DNA from: Diphasiastrum complanatum
Taxonomy: Eukaryota > Streptophyta > Lycopodiopsida > Lycopodiales > Lycopodiaceae
DNA length: 64,000 nucleotides
Direction of reading: 5' to 3'
Assembly: GCA_029204225.1 (NCBI GenBank)
Contig: CM055095.1
Coordinates: 19,491,450-19,555,449 of the forward strand
Positions 34,655-46,122 of this stretch are shown here, piece after piece; position 1 is the stretch's first letter, and each line of letters opens with the position of its first letter. The position numbers and the translations under genes are program-made. Under the pieces are notes generated by a model. It worked only from the letters and a program-made list of their open reading frames with translations. It did not search any database and had not been told where the DNA came from.

Positions 34655-35433
34655 TGCTGGAATTCGATGCTTAGCCTCAAATCCATTTGTTAATGAGCAT
34701 CCTGAAAACTTTACAAAACCCAGAAAACAGAAGACTTGAGTTTTTCAGAAAATCAAAAAATCCAATATTGGATTTTTTTGACCCAATGTCAAGCCTAACA
34801 AACAGAGATTTTCTGATCCTAGATCAGATCGGATCAAGGCGGAATTATCCAAGTGTCTTCGACCCTAGATCAGATCGAATCAGGTCTAATTTTTTTGACC
34901 CTGACTATATTTTCGACCCAGTGTAAAAATTGATCCTTTGTATAATTTTGATACTGTGTAAAGTTCTAAACTATGGGTCTAGAATCCGACGACCCAAGAA
35001 CTTCGCGTTGACAGTCCGTCTACATTGTACATACAATTATAATTATGAGGCGGTTGTAATAACTGTAAAAGAAGTAGTTGTAGATATTTTGAGTATATCA
35101 AGATAAGTATCTCCATCAAAAAACTTCTTTAAGGATTTTGATAATCTTCTAATATCGAAAACATTTGATAATTGTTTCTGATAGTTTTGTTATATGTGTT
35201 ATCACACACCATGATCAGAGTTCTCATTCTGTAGCTAGTTGAAGTTTTCATCTCATGCGATTGTACTGCTTGTGGATATTAATCGGAGTACATTTTGTCT
35301 CTACTCAGTTGTTGTTCCATTGCGCATTCTTTATTCCTTGATTTTGAACATTTTGATACTAACTATGTGGCGCTTTCAATCCACGCACCATGCTTGCTCA
35401 GTCTTCCGTTGCAAATACCACCGATTTTCGACA
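34655..35433 (+). repeat. 3' LTR of Copia-C
   Basis: TGCTGGAATTCGATGC at 34655 follows the purine tract ATTAAGGAGGAG (34643-34654). The end is GATTTTCGACA at 35433. The left 45 bases match the LTR at 8431. It abuts minus-strand copia gag at 35434, so it inserted into or recombined with another element. Confidence 0.8.
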
Positions 35434-35622
35434 GGTACATGAGTTGATCTTCCAAATACATGATTTGGCAATGAGATTTGGTCTCGAATCGTGACTTCAA
35501 CGCATCCCAAAGTTCTCGTGTGTTTGATATTGATGAGAGATCGAGTGTAATGTTGTCTTCGATGGAGGAGGATATGACAGCTACTACTTTATCATTTTTC
35601 TCCTTCCATTCATGGAGCTCTT
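35434..35622 (-). pseudogene. Copia Gag fragment (UBN2 type), minus strand
   Basis: The minus strand reads KVVAVISSSIEDN, TRELWDALKSRFE and IMYLEDQLMYL, the conserved helices of copia Gag. It is only about 60 residues long. It is bounded on the left by the Copia-C LTR end and on the right by Copia-B sequence at about 35622, where the frame passes abruptly into a VWHKRK motif. It is a remnant of a further copia family caught between two others. Identity as Gag is likely from the ELWDALKSRF pattern; the family cannot be named. Confidence 0.65.
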
Positions 35623-36974
35623 TTCCTTTTATGCCAAACCTCTTGAATAGTTATTTGCTCTCTTGCAACACATCCAACTTGATTAGCAATAATACAAGCA
35701 TCTAGTTTGAACAACTTTCCTTGGCTTTTACCTTTTGCAATCAAGAATCCTTCATTTTGATCATACAAGCATCTCCATCAAACTAAACTTTGAGGCCTTT
35801 ACCTAGAACTTGACTCACACTAAGTAAATTCTTGGTAATAGATGGAATGAACAAAACATCCTCCAAATGAACATTTCTATTTGTATCAAGAGAAATAGGA
35901 ATTGTGCCAATCTCTTTGATTGTACACTCACCATCATTGGCTGTGTAGATCACCCTCTTGTCATCTCCATATGCCAACAAAAAAGTGAAATACTCTTTTT
36001 GAAAAATCATGTGTGAACTTGCTCCACTATAAATCCACCATGGATCTAGATCTCCATCATTAGCAAGCATACATGAAGTCATCACAAAAGCATCATCATT
36101 TGCATCTTGAACATCCAAACGATCCTCATCAAGAGTAAGATTACCTTGCCTATCTCCTTGATCTCTCTTCTTCTTGTAGCACTCACTTGCAAAGTGTCCT
36201 TTGATGCCACAATAGAAGCACTTGAGCTTTGATCTATCTTTTTTTTTGCCATTTTAAGAAGCATCCACTTGATCTTGTCCTTTGGACCACTTACTTTTTC
36301 TTTTGTCCTTGAATTTTTCCTTGATGAACATAGCATCCTCTCCGACTTGAGATGTTGATGAAGATCCACCTCTTGCTTGAAGCCTATACTCTTCATTGAT
36401 CAATATCTCTTGAAGATCAATCAAACTTGGCAAATTCTTTTGAAAATCAAGACTTTGAACAATGTTAGCATGAGCATCCAACAGACCATTAAGAATAACT
36501 TAAACAAGCTCTCCTTCCTTAATGCTCTCATCAATGCAAGCTAACTCATCATTCAATGCTTTAAGTAAGAGTATTTGGACTTTCTTCACTCTTTTTCAAA
36601 CAGGAAAAGGTTTGCCTTCTTAGAGTCAACACTCTAGAAGTAGACTCGGATTCATAAGGCTTCTTCAATGAATCCCAAGCATCCTTAGATGAAGTACTCT
36701 TACCAACATCCTTGAGAAGCTCATTGGTAACATTCATCTTTATCATGTGTAGAGACTTCTTAGTCCTCTTGTCATACCTCATTTGACCTTGTTGTGTTGC
36801 TGGCCTCTCCTCCAAACCTACAACAATATCCAAAACATCTTTCATCTCAAGAAGTGATTCCATCCTCACTTTCCACAATGAATACTTACCTAAGGTAATC
36901 TTATCATTGGCTTCCAACACACATGACCATTTAATGTAGCCATGTAGCAATGATTTGATACTCTCTTTCAACAT
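35623..36974 (-). pseudogene. Copia-B Gag and protease, minus strand
   Basis: Reading leftwards from the ATG at 36974: Gag N-terminus (KYSLWKVRMESLLEMKDVLD, AWDSLKKPYESESTSRVLTL), a broken stretch at 36560-36490, the Gag C-terminal helix (LQEILINEEYRLQARGGS) and zinc knuckle CFYCGIKGHFASEC (about 36215-36170). Then comes protease with WWIYSGASSHM (about 36045), where the catalytic Asp is replaced by Tyr, followed by HLEDVLFIPSITKNLLSVSQ. The sequence ends inside the pre-integrase motif at about 35623. Stops and frameshifts occur at 36560, 36480 and 36250. Its LTR, primer-binding site and leader lie to the right in correct order. This is the most complete Copia-B Gag in the window. Confidence 0.87.
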
Positions 36975-37530
36975 GTTTCAATGCACAAAGCACTCATTTG
37001 AACAACAACAAATGTTTTTAAAAGGAACTCACAAAGATATGAAACTCTTAATTCTCTTCTAGCACTTATACCAAGCAAATCAACACATAGAATAATGAAA
37101 TCTTGATCAACCTATGATTTATCCTCAATCTAATGACTCTTGCCACTTCCTAAGATTGAAACACACTCAAATGAAGTTCAGGAACCTTAAAATCTAGAGA
37201 TCCAATAAAAAATAGGGTTTGAACAAATCACAAAAAATCAATTATTTTAAAATCTACATGCAAATGCCTAAAACTTGATATGCAATCTTGTAGCCACCAC
37301 TTAGGCTTTTCCATTGCTCTAAAAATTGGCCAAATCCAACATGTAATGTGTAAAATTGGAATTGATTAATATTATAGCCCAAAATAGAGTCTTGGTCTAC
37401 AAAAAACCAATCTACATATTCAAGAAACTTGATTTTGGTGTAGAATTCAATCTAGCATGCTCTAGCATTGATATCTTCTCCAAATCATTGATTTATTGTG
37501 AATGTTTTCTTAATAACCTAAAACAAAAGA
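36975..37530 (-). other. Copia-B 5' leader, minus strand
   Basis: Non-coding sequence between primer-binding site and gag, similar in reverse complement to 44714-45185. No other feature. Confidence 0.7.
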
Positions 37531-37542
37531 GATCTGATACCA
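37531..37542 (-). other. Primer-binding site variant (minus strand)
   Basis: GATCTGATACCA on the plus strand reads TGGTATCAGATC on the minus strand: the initiator tRNA-Met type with one changed base (TC for GC at the end). Confidence 0.85.
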
Positions 37543-38283
<741 letters not shown>

Positions 38284-38640
38284 CCAACCACCAGGTTTTT
38301 ACTTGCAAGTCATTTTCTGACTATGCTTGTAAGATGCGCAAGAGCATATACGAACTGAAACAGTCTGCCAGGCAGTGGTACAAGAAGAAGGATCACACAG
38401 TTAAATCCTTAGGCTTCCAGCCTTTAATGGTTGATTACAACGTCTATGTGAAAGTTGTAGATGCTGAAATTATTATTATTGGTGTCTATGTTGATGACAC
38501 ATTGATTTTGTCAAAGAGTGACTGATTGCACAGGTGAAAGAAGATATTTCAAGGCACTTCGAGATATCAGATCTAGGAGAAGCAAGATGTTACCTAGGCT
38601 TATAGATTGACAGAAAACTTAAAGGTCCGCACTAACCACT
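38284..38640 (+). pseudogene. Ty1/copia RT fragment, interrupted by Copia-B
   Basis: The frame begins mid-RT right at the LTR edge with PPG-TCK, then MRKSIYELKQSARQWYKK, VYVKVVDAEIIIIGVYVDDT (catalytic YVDD, about 38490) and LILSKSD. After a stop at 38522 it continues as EDISRHFEISDLGEARCYLG to about 38610. This is the palm-to-thumb part of copia reverse transcriptase. The N-terminal half of RT should lie on the other side of the inserted Copia-B but is not found there, so that junction was lost. It is the opposite strand to the Copia-B copy beside it. Confidence 0.82.
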
Positions 38641-38930
38641 CCATCAACCACCGCCACTTCTTCTTCTGTGCAACCCCCCACTCCAATTTCTGTTGCCGCT
38701 ACCTCTCTTCTTGTTCCAACCACATCTGTTTCTATCTCCATCCCCGTTTCTTCTGTTGATACCACTCCTACTTCTCTTCCAGTGTCCACTGCTCCATCCA
38801 TCACCATCGCATCCTCCATCACTCCTGCCACCATCGTTGCTCCTCTCACATTCAATCCTTCTGATTCGCAACTGTCCCCCGACACTCTAGCATGGATGCA
38901 AGTTATCAATTTTTCATCCCCACGCTAGAC
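38641..38930 (+). pseudogene. Thr/Ser/Pro-rich ORF fragment similar in style to the Gypsy-1 3' region
   Basis: A frame from about 38668 to TAG at 38926-38928 encodes low-complexity sequence rich in Thr, Ser, Pro, Val and Ile (VATSLLVPTTS-like, SVDTTPTSLPVSTAPSITIA). It ends in a less biased DTLAWMQVINF segment. The closest counterpart in this window is 62750-62890. It could be a fragment of the same gypsy reading region or just a skewed repeat. No domain is recognised. Confidence 0.35.
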
Positions 38931-40103
38931 ACTTTCTGCTCCATCCTCACCTTCTTCCATACTCCACACCACCCTTCAATTAATATACATACCTGTAAGG
39001 CGGTCTACGTCGACTGGTGGAAGAACTTGAAGATGAAGATGAACCAATCAATAGTTGTTCATTTACCCTTAGTCTTGCCTACTCCTTTCTTCTATGATAC
39101 ATCTCAATTCTTTTTTCTTCCTCTAAATCACTTGGAAGTAGAATACTTGGTCTACAATTCATAACCATTAAAATTATGTCATTGTAAGCACATAAAATTT
39201 TATAAGTAGTGACAAAATGAAAAAGATAAATGTATTGCACAATCACATTCAAATAACAAATAAAGTGCAATTGTTGTCAATATCACTAACAATATTTATC
39301 TGTTGTCATGATCATGAGATGAATCATTGTCTGATGATGATGACATCGTCGATGGCGTATATACGTTGTATCCAACTAATAATATTGTGAGACTGCATAT
39401 TTGAGACATTTATGCTTTGCATCTTTATTAAAGACATGCCAACATTTGTTTTTATTTATTCAAATACATTTCACATATGCTTGATGAAAATTTAATATTC
39501 TAGTAACATTTGTTAATATTCTTACATTGTGAATAGAATTAGGAATAGGAGTAAGTATATGAATGAGCAAACGGTAGTGTCTCAATGTCCAGTCTCTTAT
39601 CAACATGGTTCATTTACTTGAAATGCTTTCTCTCATGTATAGTTGGATTTAGGTCTCTATCTAGGTTTAATATGTTTACAAAAAAGGCTTGGGTTCAGAG
39701 ATTAGCTTCATCCAACTCAATTCAATCCTAACCCAACTACATTCATATTTATGTTCATCCTATTTATCAACATTTGTTATTCATGTGCCTATTCATCAAC
39801 ATTTATTATTCATCCAACTCAATTCAACGCTATTTACACAAACACACACACACACACAGACACGTTCCCTAAACACACATGAAGAAGGAAAAAAAAAGAC
39901 CATTATAGAGTGCTAATCAAAACTCCCGAACCATACGATTATATCCTATTCCAGAATGTCACCACATGCTCCCTCCCTGTGGCGTTTGGATTTTCTTGTG
40001 GAATTTCCAACAAGAAACATTTGCACTATGCCTTTAATGGAAGAAAACAAGGGCTACACACCTTCCTAGAATTGAAAGTGTTGATTACCTTTAACTCTTT
40101 CAT

Positions 40104-40106
<3 letters not shown>
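38931..40106. other. AT-rich spacer with a short CA microsatellite
   Basis: About 1.2 kb. A (CA)n run lies at about 39838-39860 and GAT/GAC-rich words at 39310-39360. No coding motif is recognised. Confidence 0.45.

Positions 40107-40181
<75 letters not shown>
40107..40181. repeat. (CT)n microsatellite, about 75 bases
   Basis: Nearly pure CT dinucleotides. Unlike the tract at 37.9 kb it is not inside a recognisable LTR. Confidence 0.97.
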
Positions 40182-40185
<4 letters not shown>

Positions 40186-40224
40186 CTCTCATTTATTTTC
40201 TCTCATTCTCTTATTAATATAATT

Positions 40225-41090
40225 AAATAGGTATGGGAATGAATGATGAATAGAAATAAGACGTAATGATGAAATGATGAATGAATAGGAGTGATGAATA
40301 TGAATGAAAGATTAATGGATAGGAATAGGAATGAGAATAGGAATAGAAATGATAATGAGTAGGAATAGAAAAGAAAATAGGAATTGGAATGATGATGAGT
40401 AGGAATAAGAATGAGAATAGGAATAGGAATGATGATGAGTGATGAATGAGAATGGGATTAGGAATGATGATGAGTAGGAATATCATTAGGAATAGGAGTA
40501 AGAATATGAATGAAGAAATGGTACTAGCAATAGGAATGAACGATGAATGAATGACTAGGATTAATATGAATAGGAAAGGATGATGAATATGAATGGTGAA
40601 TGATGAATGATACGGAAGAATGGATGGATGGTGGGTGAATGAGGAATAGGAATGGTGAATGATGAATGAATGAATGGATGAGTGGTGAATGGATAGGAAT
40701 GATAATGAGTGGAATGAAGGTTGAATGGATGAATGGTGGGTGAATGGATGGTAATGGTAAATGAGAATAGGAATATGACATAATTGAATATAATTTATTA
40801 GTTTAGAATGAATAGGAATAGGAATGATGATGAATGGAGTAAGTATTGACATGACTAGAACGAATAGAATGAATGAGAATAGGAATGTAATGGTTGAATG
40901 TAATGGATGGATGGATGGTGAATGGTGGGTGAATGGAGAATAGGAATGATGAATGATGAGTGATGAATGAGGAATAGGAATGGTGAATGATGAATGAGTG
41001 GATGAGTAGTGAATGGTGGGTGAATGGATACGAATGATGATGAATATGAATGGATACAAATGGTGGGTGAATGGGGAAATGCGTAAAGTC
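40225..41090. repeat. Degenerate minisatellite of GAATGATGAATGAATAGGAATG-type words
   Basis: About 870 bases built from the words GAATGATGA, ATGAATGAATAGGA, ATAGGAATGG and GGTGGGTGAATGGAT in shifting order. It has higher-order repeats: the GGTGGGTGAATGGA block occurs near 40630, 40736, 40925, 41018 and 41062. The long minus-strand ORF across it, rich in His, Ser, Ile and Pro, is a consequence of the repeat. Confidence 0.9.
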
Positions 41091-42300
41091 TGCATGTGAA
41101 GAAATGCTTATGTTTCCATGCATGAAAGATGTGTGCCCTTTTGGAATGCGCTGGCTCTGAGATGGCAAGAACAACTTCAAATAGTAAACTGAAGGGCGTG
41201 ACAAGCAGGATTGGCTCGAATGTATCGAAGAGAAAGAGTGTATCCAGCCTTCGAATGTGAGAGTCATGATCTTCGAACATCTCGATAGTCATCCTTCAGG
41301 CCTCAAGATACTTCGAATAGATTCAAGAATGCTACCAATAACTCAAGAAATCTGGTCGTCGATAGCAGAACTGTCGAACAACAGAGGGCCCTGAATAACT
41401 CATGAAGTGCTATGGAAATGCTTTGAAAGGTGCATGCAAAAATAATGGATGATTAAGTATGCTACCCTTCATATTAGAGAGAGAGGAGAATATCTACGCT
41501 GGCAGTCTTTGATTTATATGAAATACGGAACACTACCCTGCATTATGAACGCGATAAAGAGAGAAAGACAGGTTTGATAGAGAGAATCTGACCTTTGATA
41601 CATTCTTCTGACGTATGTCCTTCAAAAACTCGAAGAGCGCTTTTCAATAATGCATAATAGCCTTCAACTTTCAAGAAGAACCAACGGTTGAGTACGCTAG
41701 AAGGCCGCATGCGTGAAGTTTGAGAGTGTCACTACCATTCAGCAGTCCTTTAAGAACTTCGATAGTTCGGAAGAGCAGGGTATTTTGATTTGTCGAACAA
41801 CAACAGGTTCCGATAACTCGTGGCTTGGTTACGCCCTTCAAGACCTTCGAATAGGCGAGACTGAAGCGTGAGACTGAAGTGCGGCGACTCCAATCAGCCA
41901 TTCAACCATCAAAAACGTGACCAATGATTCTTGAAAGCTGGCCTTCGATAGCCATGAAAATGTGCATCCTTCATGAAGTTCAAATAATGAGAGACGTAAA
42001 TGGGCCTTTTAGAAGTTGAAATAATGCCTTCACAATAAGTTATCATAGTAGTTCAACTTTGAATATTGTCTTCCAAGCGGTGAGCAAGTTCTTTAGACAG
42101 ACTATTTTAGACACTATTGTAGCCACTTAGATAGTTCCATAGATAATGCTATTGACAGTCAGAGTCTTAGAAAATGTCTAGACAATTGCTTAGATAGCTT
42201 AGGCTTCTAATTAGATAATCCTTAACCAAAGTGTCGTAGAAGCTTAGATGTATCTCATTTATATCAGGTGTCTTGCTTGCAGAATCGACATCTCACAAAT
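41091..42300. other. Diverged repeat with recurring CTTCGA(A/T)AG and GTCGAACAACA words
   Basis: Between about 41215 and 41960 the words CTTCGAA, CTTCGATAG, GTCGAACAACA and ATAACTC recur at irregular spacing in a similar order twice (41250-41410 and 41720-41880). This suggests an old duplication of a few hundred bases. No coding domain is recognised. Confidence 0.45.
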
Positions 42301-42957
42301 CAGTCATGCACCTTCCACAGTATTGTGTGGCTACCCATGATCGAGATAGCTAGTGATTGGATCGAGTGACTAATCAAATTCAACAATAGCGAATCGAATC
42401 GAACAAGCGAGCAATTGGACAATGTCAATCAATCATATACTAGCACACCATTGATCAACATCTTTATTACAATGCTAAATGATATTTCAATTAGTTACTA
42501 TGATTTTATATAAGGTTATATAGATCACACACCAACAATTAAAAAAATATATCATATAGGTCACATATCACTAAGGTCTTTAATATAACATAAATGCTTT
42601 TGATCATGAATCTAAATGACTCCATGCAACCATTTAAGAGGTCACATGACAAAAAAAAATTTTCACTTTCACCATATAATTATGTCATGAAATTATATCA
42701 AATCTATGACACCTAGATTATTAACAAATTAAATTTTTTATGACGTCATCAATTTGACCTGATATTATGTAAGAAAATCCTAAAATACTTGTCAAATTAG
42801 TTGTTTCATTACAATATGTACTATCTTTGTATCTCATGATTTTTTCTTGTATGTCAAATCTCAAAAAAAATAAAATTTACAACAATATAAAGCTAGTTTT
42901 AAGAATTAAGTACTACCATAATGATCCGTGATTTGATATTTTATGTTTCATCATATA

Positions 42958-42997
<40 letters not shown>

Positions 42998-43144
42998 ATG
43001 TTAAATCTTACAATAAAATATTTTCATAAAATCTAGAAAAAATTATAACTTGCATGACATTTCAAGCATGCAAGCCCATGTGGGGGACCTTTCGACGCGC
43101 GAAGTGAAAAACAAGTTCCGCATGGAACATCCAGGCGTGGGTAG
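42301..43144. other. AT-rich spacer with (TA)n at 42961-42995
   Basis: Strongly AT-rich, with a 35-base TA run. No gene, LTR end or RNA feature seen. Confidence 0.6.
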
Positions 43145-43163
43145 CGCATGGATAATCCATGCG
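43145..43163. repeat. 19-base perfect palindrome
   Basis: CGCATGGATAATCCATGCG has 9-base arms around a single central base. Partial related words (CCGCATGGAACATCC) lie just upstream at about 43117. It is about 390 bases before the ORF at 43556. Confidence 0.75.
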
Positions 43164-43250
43164 AAACTTGAATGTCAATAAAACTAGATTTTCGCGAGCA
43201 TTTTGGTCCTCTTCTTTTGCTTTTAATTTTAGTGAATGTTCTGTTTAGTG

Positions 43251-43480
43251 ATCTTTCTAATCTATTGATCTTGCTTGCTATTGCTCTTTCAAACTCTATA
43301 GATCTTGCTCTTGCTATTGCTTGCGAGCTCTTCCTAATCTATTGATCTTGCTTGCTTGCTCTTGCTTGCTATTGATCTTGCTCTTGCTATTGCTTGCATG
43401 CTCTTCCTAATCTATTGATCTTGATTGCTTGCTCTTGCTTTCTCTTGATTTTGCTCTTGCTATTGTTCTCTTGTCATTGC
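43251..43480 (+). repeat. Tandem repeat of TTGCT / CTAATCTATTGATCTTGC-type units
   Basis: A diverged unit of roughly 75-80 bases (GATCTTGCTCTTGCTATTGC ... TCTTCCTAATCTATTGATC) is present about three times, with internal CTTGCTTGC slippage. It is pyrimidine-rich and lies immediately upstream of the ORF at 43556, where it would be in the 5' untranslated region of any transcript. Confidence 0.75.
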
Positions 43481-43555
43481 TTACTCTTTTAATCTTACAC
43501 TCTTCACTACTCTTTCACTCCCATTCTCCACTACTTTTTAAGTTTCTTTGATACA

Positions 43556-43867
43556 ATGTCTTCAAGTGGTAGGTCAAGTGGAAGGACAAGTGGGAGACAA
43601 TCTAGGAGAAGAGCTCGTGAGGATCCCAAACAATATACACAAGATTGGTTTGAAAATCTATCTCCTCAACAAAGAGATAGAATAAAAAATCTTGTGTTAT
43701 TTTCTTCGGGTGAATCATCCGAGAGAAGACCTACCGTGGATGCCCCTTCCAAAAAATCGTGTAGTGTGTATTATGATCTTAATCCACGTGGTGGAGTTAT
43801 AAAAAATCAGAGGGGCAATGTAGTTCATGTCCGTTTGCATGATTTAGTTGCATTAGAGGAGTTCTAA
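43556..43867 (+). CDS. Intact hypothetical protein, 103 residues, Arg/Ser-rich N-terminus
   Basis: The ATG at 43556 has an A at -3 (GATACAATGT) and opens an uninterrupted frame to TAA at 43865-43867. The first ~22 residues are a Ser/Gly/Arg-rich basic stretch (MSSSGRSSGRTSGRQSRRRA), plausible as a nucleic-acid-binding or nuclear-targeting tail. The middle (QDWFENLSPQQRDRIKNLVL) looks helical. The C-terminus (GGVIKNQRGNVVHVRLHDLV) looks strand-rich. I do not recognise the family. Codons look normal and there is no low-complexity artefact after residue 22. It is flanked by a pyrimidine-rich tandem repeat upstream and AT-rich DNA downstream; no Pol motif adjoins it. It could be a small host gene, a first exon, the N-terminus of a retroelement Gag, or chance. 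Confidence 0.45.
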   Translation: MSSSGRSSGRTSGRQSRRRAREDPKQYTQDWFENLSPQQRDRIKNLVLFSSGESSERRPTVDAPSKKSCSVYYDLNPRGGVIKNQRGNVVHVRLHDLVALEEF

Positions 43868-44290
43868 ATCCAAAAAGACCATTTGTAAAGATTCTTTTTA
43901 TATTTTTTCTACAATTTTTCTTACACATGGACCAATCAAAACACTCAAATTTGAAATCTACGTAACGTAACTTTTTGAGTCCACATTTTGATTCCATACT
44001 AAAAATGGCATAAATTTCTAGTGGTAAGTCCAAATTTAGCGGAGTTTGGTGCTCTGAAAAGTGCGCGACAAGGGCTTTCTAATGATATTTTACATGACAT
44101 ACTTTTAAACTACGATTAAAAAGTTATGGCAAGTCAAAAGTATTAGTGTTGTAATATTTTAATAATAAAAAAGGCATCTTGCACGAATTCTTAAAGGGTC
44201 TTTTTGGAACTCAAAACTCCTCTAATGCTTTATATTTTGGTAAAGATTGTTAGTCAAAATTGGTCACAGTTTGATAAAATGCCAAAGTAG
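43868..44290. other. AT-rich spacer downstream of the 103-codon ORF
   Basis: About 420 bases. No LTR start is found where a complete Copia-B LTR should begin. It may be the 3' untranslated region of the ORF. Nothing else recognised. Confidence 0.45.
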
Positions 44291-44701
44291 GGTTTTCATT
44301 ATGGAGGGAAACCAAGTGGCAATTTAGGTTTTGGACCTGTAGCTCATGGGAAGAGAGATCACTCTCTCTCTTATCTCATTCATGCTTATACATGGTTCTC
44401 TTGGGTTCTACTATCCATTGGTGCACTATGCTTGTGATATCTTGCAATTCTATGTGTAGAATGCTCAATAAATGCTATTTTCAGATTCAAACGTGTGAAA
44501 TACAATAAATTATTGCTATTGTACAGATAGAAACAGTATCTTATTATTTGGTTCATGTTTGATCAAGATCTATTAGAGTTTGCATCTCATTTTTTGTGTA
44601 GATGCTGAATTTTCTACATTGGCAAGATTGGTGATATGTTGTCTTTCTAATCCAAGATCATTTTATGGATTTAGATCTTGACTGATCTAAAATCCTTCAC
44701 A
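44291..44701 (+). repeat. Copia-B 5' LTR, truncated at its left end
   Basis: It matches the right two thirds of the LTR at 19905-20524 (TTATGGAGGGAAACCAAG, CCATTGGTGCACTAT, CTTGACTGATC) and ends AAATCCTTCA at 44700-44701, directly before a primer-binding site. The first ~200 bases are missing. An imperfect palindrome (TTCAAACGTGTGAA) lies near 44490. Confidence 0.78.
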
Positions 44702-44713
44702 TGGTATCAGAGC
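44702..44713 (+). other. Primer-binding site, initiator tRNA-Met type
   Basis: TGGTATCAGAGC follows the truncated Copia-B LTR. The Copia-B leader runs from 44714 to about 45185. Confidence 0.95.
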
Positions 44714-45185
44714 TTGTGTTTCAGGTTATGAAGGAGTCAATCACATCTATCAATGATTTGGAAAAGATATCAATGTTAGAGCATGCTAGATTGGATTCTA
44801 CACCAAAATCGAGTTTCTTGCATATGTAAATTGGATCTTTTGTAGATCAAAACTCTATTTAGGAGTATAATCTTGATCAATTCTGATTTATGACAATTTA
44901 TGTTAGATTTTCCCGATTTTTAAAGCATTGGAAAAGCCTGAGTGGTGGCTAATAGATTGCATTCAAGTTTTAGACAATTGCATGTAGATTTTGAAAAAAT
45001 CAATTTTTTTGTGATTGTGTCAAACCCTAATTTTGACTGGATCTCTAGATTGTGAGGTTATCAAAATTTATTTGAGTGTGTTTCAATCTTAGGAAGTGGC
45101 AAGAGTCATTAGATTGAGGATAGATCATAGGTTGATCAAGATTTTGCTATTCTATGTGTTGATTTGTTTGGTATAAGTGCTAGAA

Positions 45186-46115
45186 GAGAATTGAGAAGTT
45201 ATTCTCAATGGTTTGTTGGATGCTCATGCTAACATTGTTCAAAGTCTTGCTATTCAAAAGACTTTGCCAAGTTTAATTGGTCTTCATGAGATCTTGATCA
45301 ATGAAGAATATAGACTTCAAGCAAGGTGTGGATCTTCATCAACATCTCATGTTGGAGAAGAGGATATGTTCATCAATGCCAAATTCAAGGGCAAAATCAA
45401 AAGCAAGTGGTTTAAAGGGCAAGATCAAGTGGATACTTCTTCAAATGGCAAAAAGAAGGATAGATCAAAGCTCAAGTGCTTCTATTGTGGCCTCAAAGGA
45501 CACTTTGCAAGTGAATGCTACAAGAAGAAGACAGATCAAGGAGACAAGCAAGGTAATCTTACTCTTGATGAGGATGGTTTGGATGTTCAAGATGCAAATG
45601 ATGATGCTTTTGTGATGTCTTCATGAATGCTTGCTAATGATAGAGATCTAAATCCATGGTGGATTGATAGTAGAGAAAGTTCACACATGACTTTTCAAAA
45701 TGAGTACTTCACTTCTTTGTTGGCATATAAAGATGACAAGAGGATTGATCTACACGGCCAATGATGGTGAGTGTGCAATCAAAGGGATTGGCACAGTTCC
45801 TATCTCTCTCTGTACAAATAAAAATGCTCATTTGGAGGATGTCTTGTTTACTCCATCTATTACCAAGAATTTGCTTAGTGTGAGTCAAATGCTAAGTAAA
45901 GGCCTCAAAGTTAAGTTTGATGGAGATGCTTGTATGATCAAAAGGAAGGATGTCTTGATTGGAAAAGGTAAAAGGCAAGGAAAGTTGCTTAAACTAGATG
46001 CTTGTGTCATTGCTAACCAAGTTGGATGTGTTGCAAGAGAGCAAATACCTATTCAAGAGGTTTGGCATAAATGGATGGGACACCTCAACTTCAAGCACAG
46101 GCAAGTTACTCTTAT
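45186..46115 (+). pseudogene. Copia-B Gag C-terminus, protease and pre-integrase motif
   Basis: The leader joins directly to the C-terminal part of Gag near 45190; the N-terminal ~130 residues present in the minus-strand copy are deleted at a short AAG/GAG match. The remaining Gag has LHEILINEEYRLQARCGS and an intact zinc knuckle CFYCGLKGHFASEC (about 45475-45520). A stop at 45624 and a frameshift near 45745 follow. Protease reads WWIDSRESSHM (about 45658): the Asp is kept but the G-A of D-S-G-A is changed. Then HLEDVLFTPSITKNLLSVSQ and VWHKWMGHLNFK (to about 46100) lead to an abrupt switch into Gypsy-1 gag. The copy cannot be active. Confidence 0.87.
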
Positions 46116-46122
46116 GAAATAG

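Noticed and set aside
38619-38909. Minus-strand Gly/Val/Glu-rich ORFs
   Set aside because: Shadows of the Thr/Pro-rich low-complexity sequence on the plus strand.
40223-41095. 290-codon minus-strand ORF, the longest apparently intact single-exon frame outside retroelement Pol
   Set aside because: It lies wholly inside the minisatellite; its His/Ser/Ile/Pro-rich sequence follows from GAATGA-type words. Overlapping frames are equally long and equally repetitive.
43251-43480. Possible CRISPR-like array
   Set aside because: The repeat units are adjoining, diverged and slipped, with no constant repeat separated by unique spacers, and the organism is a plant.
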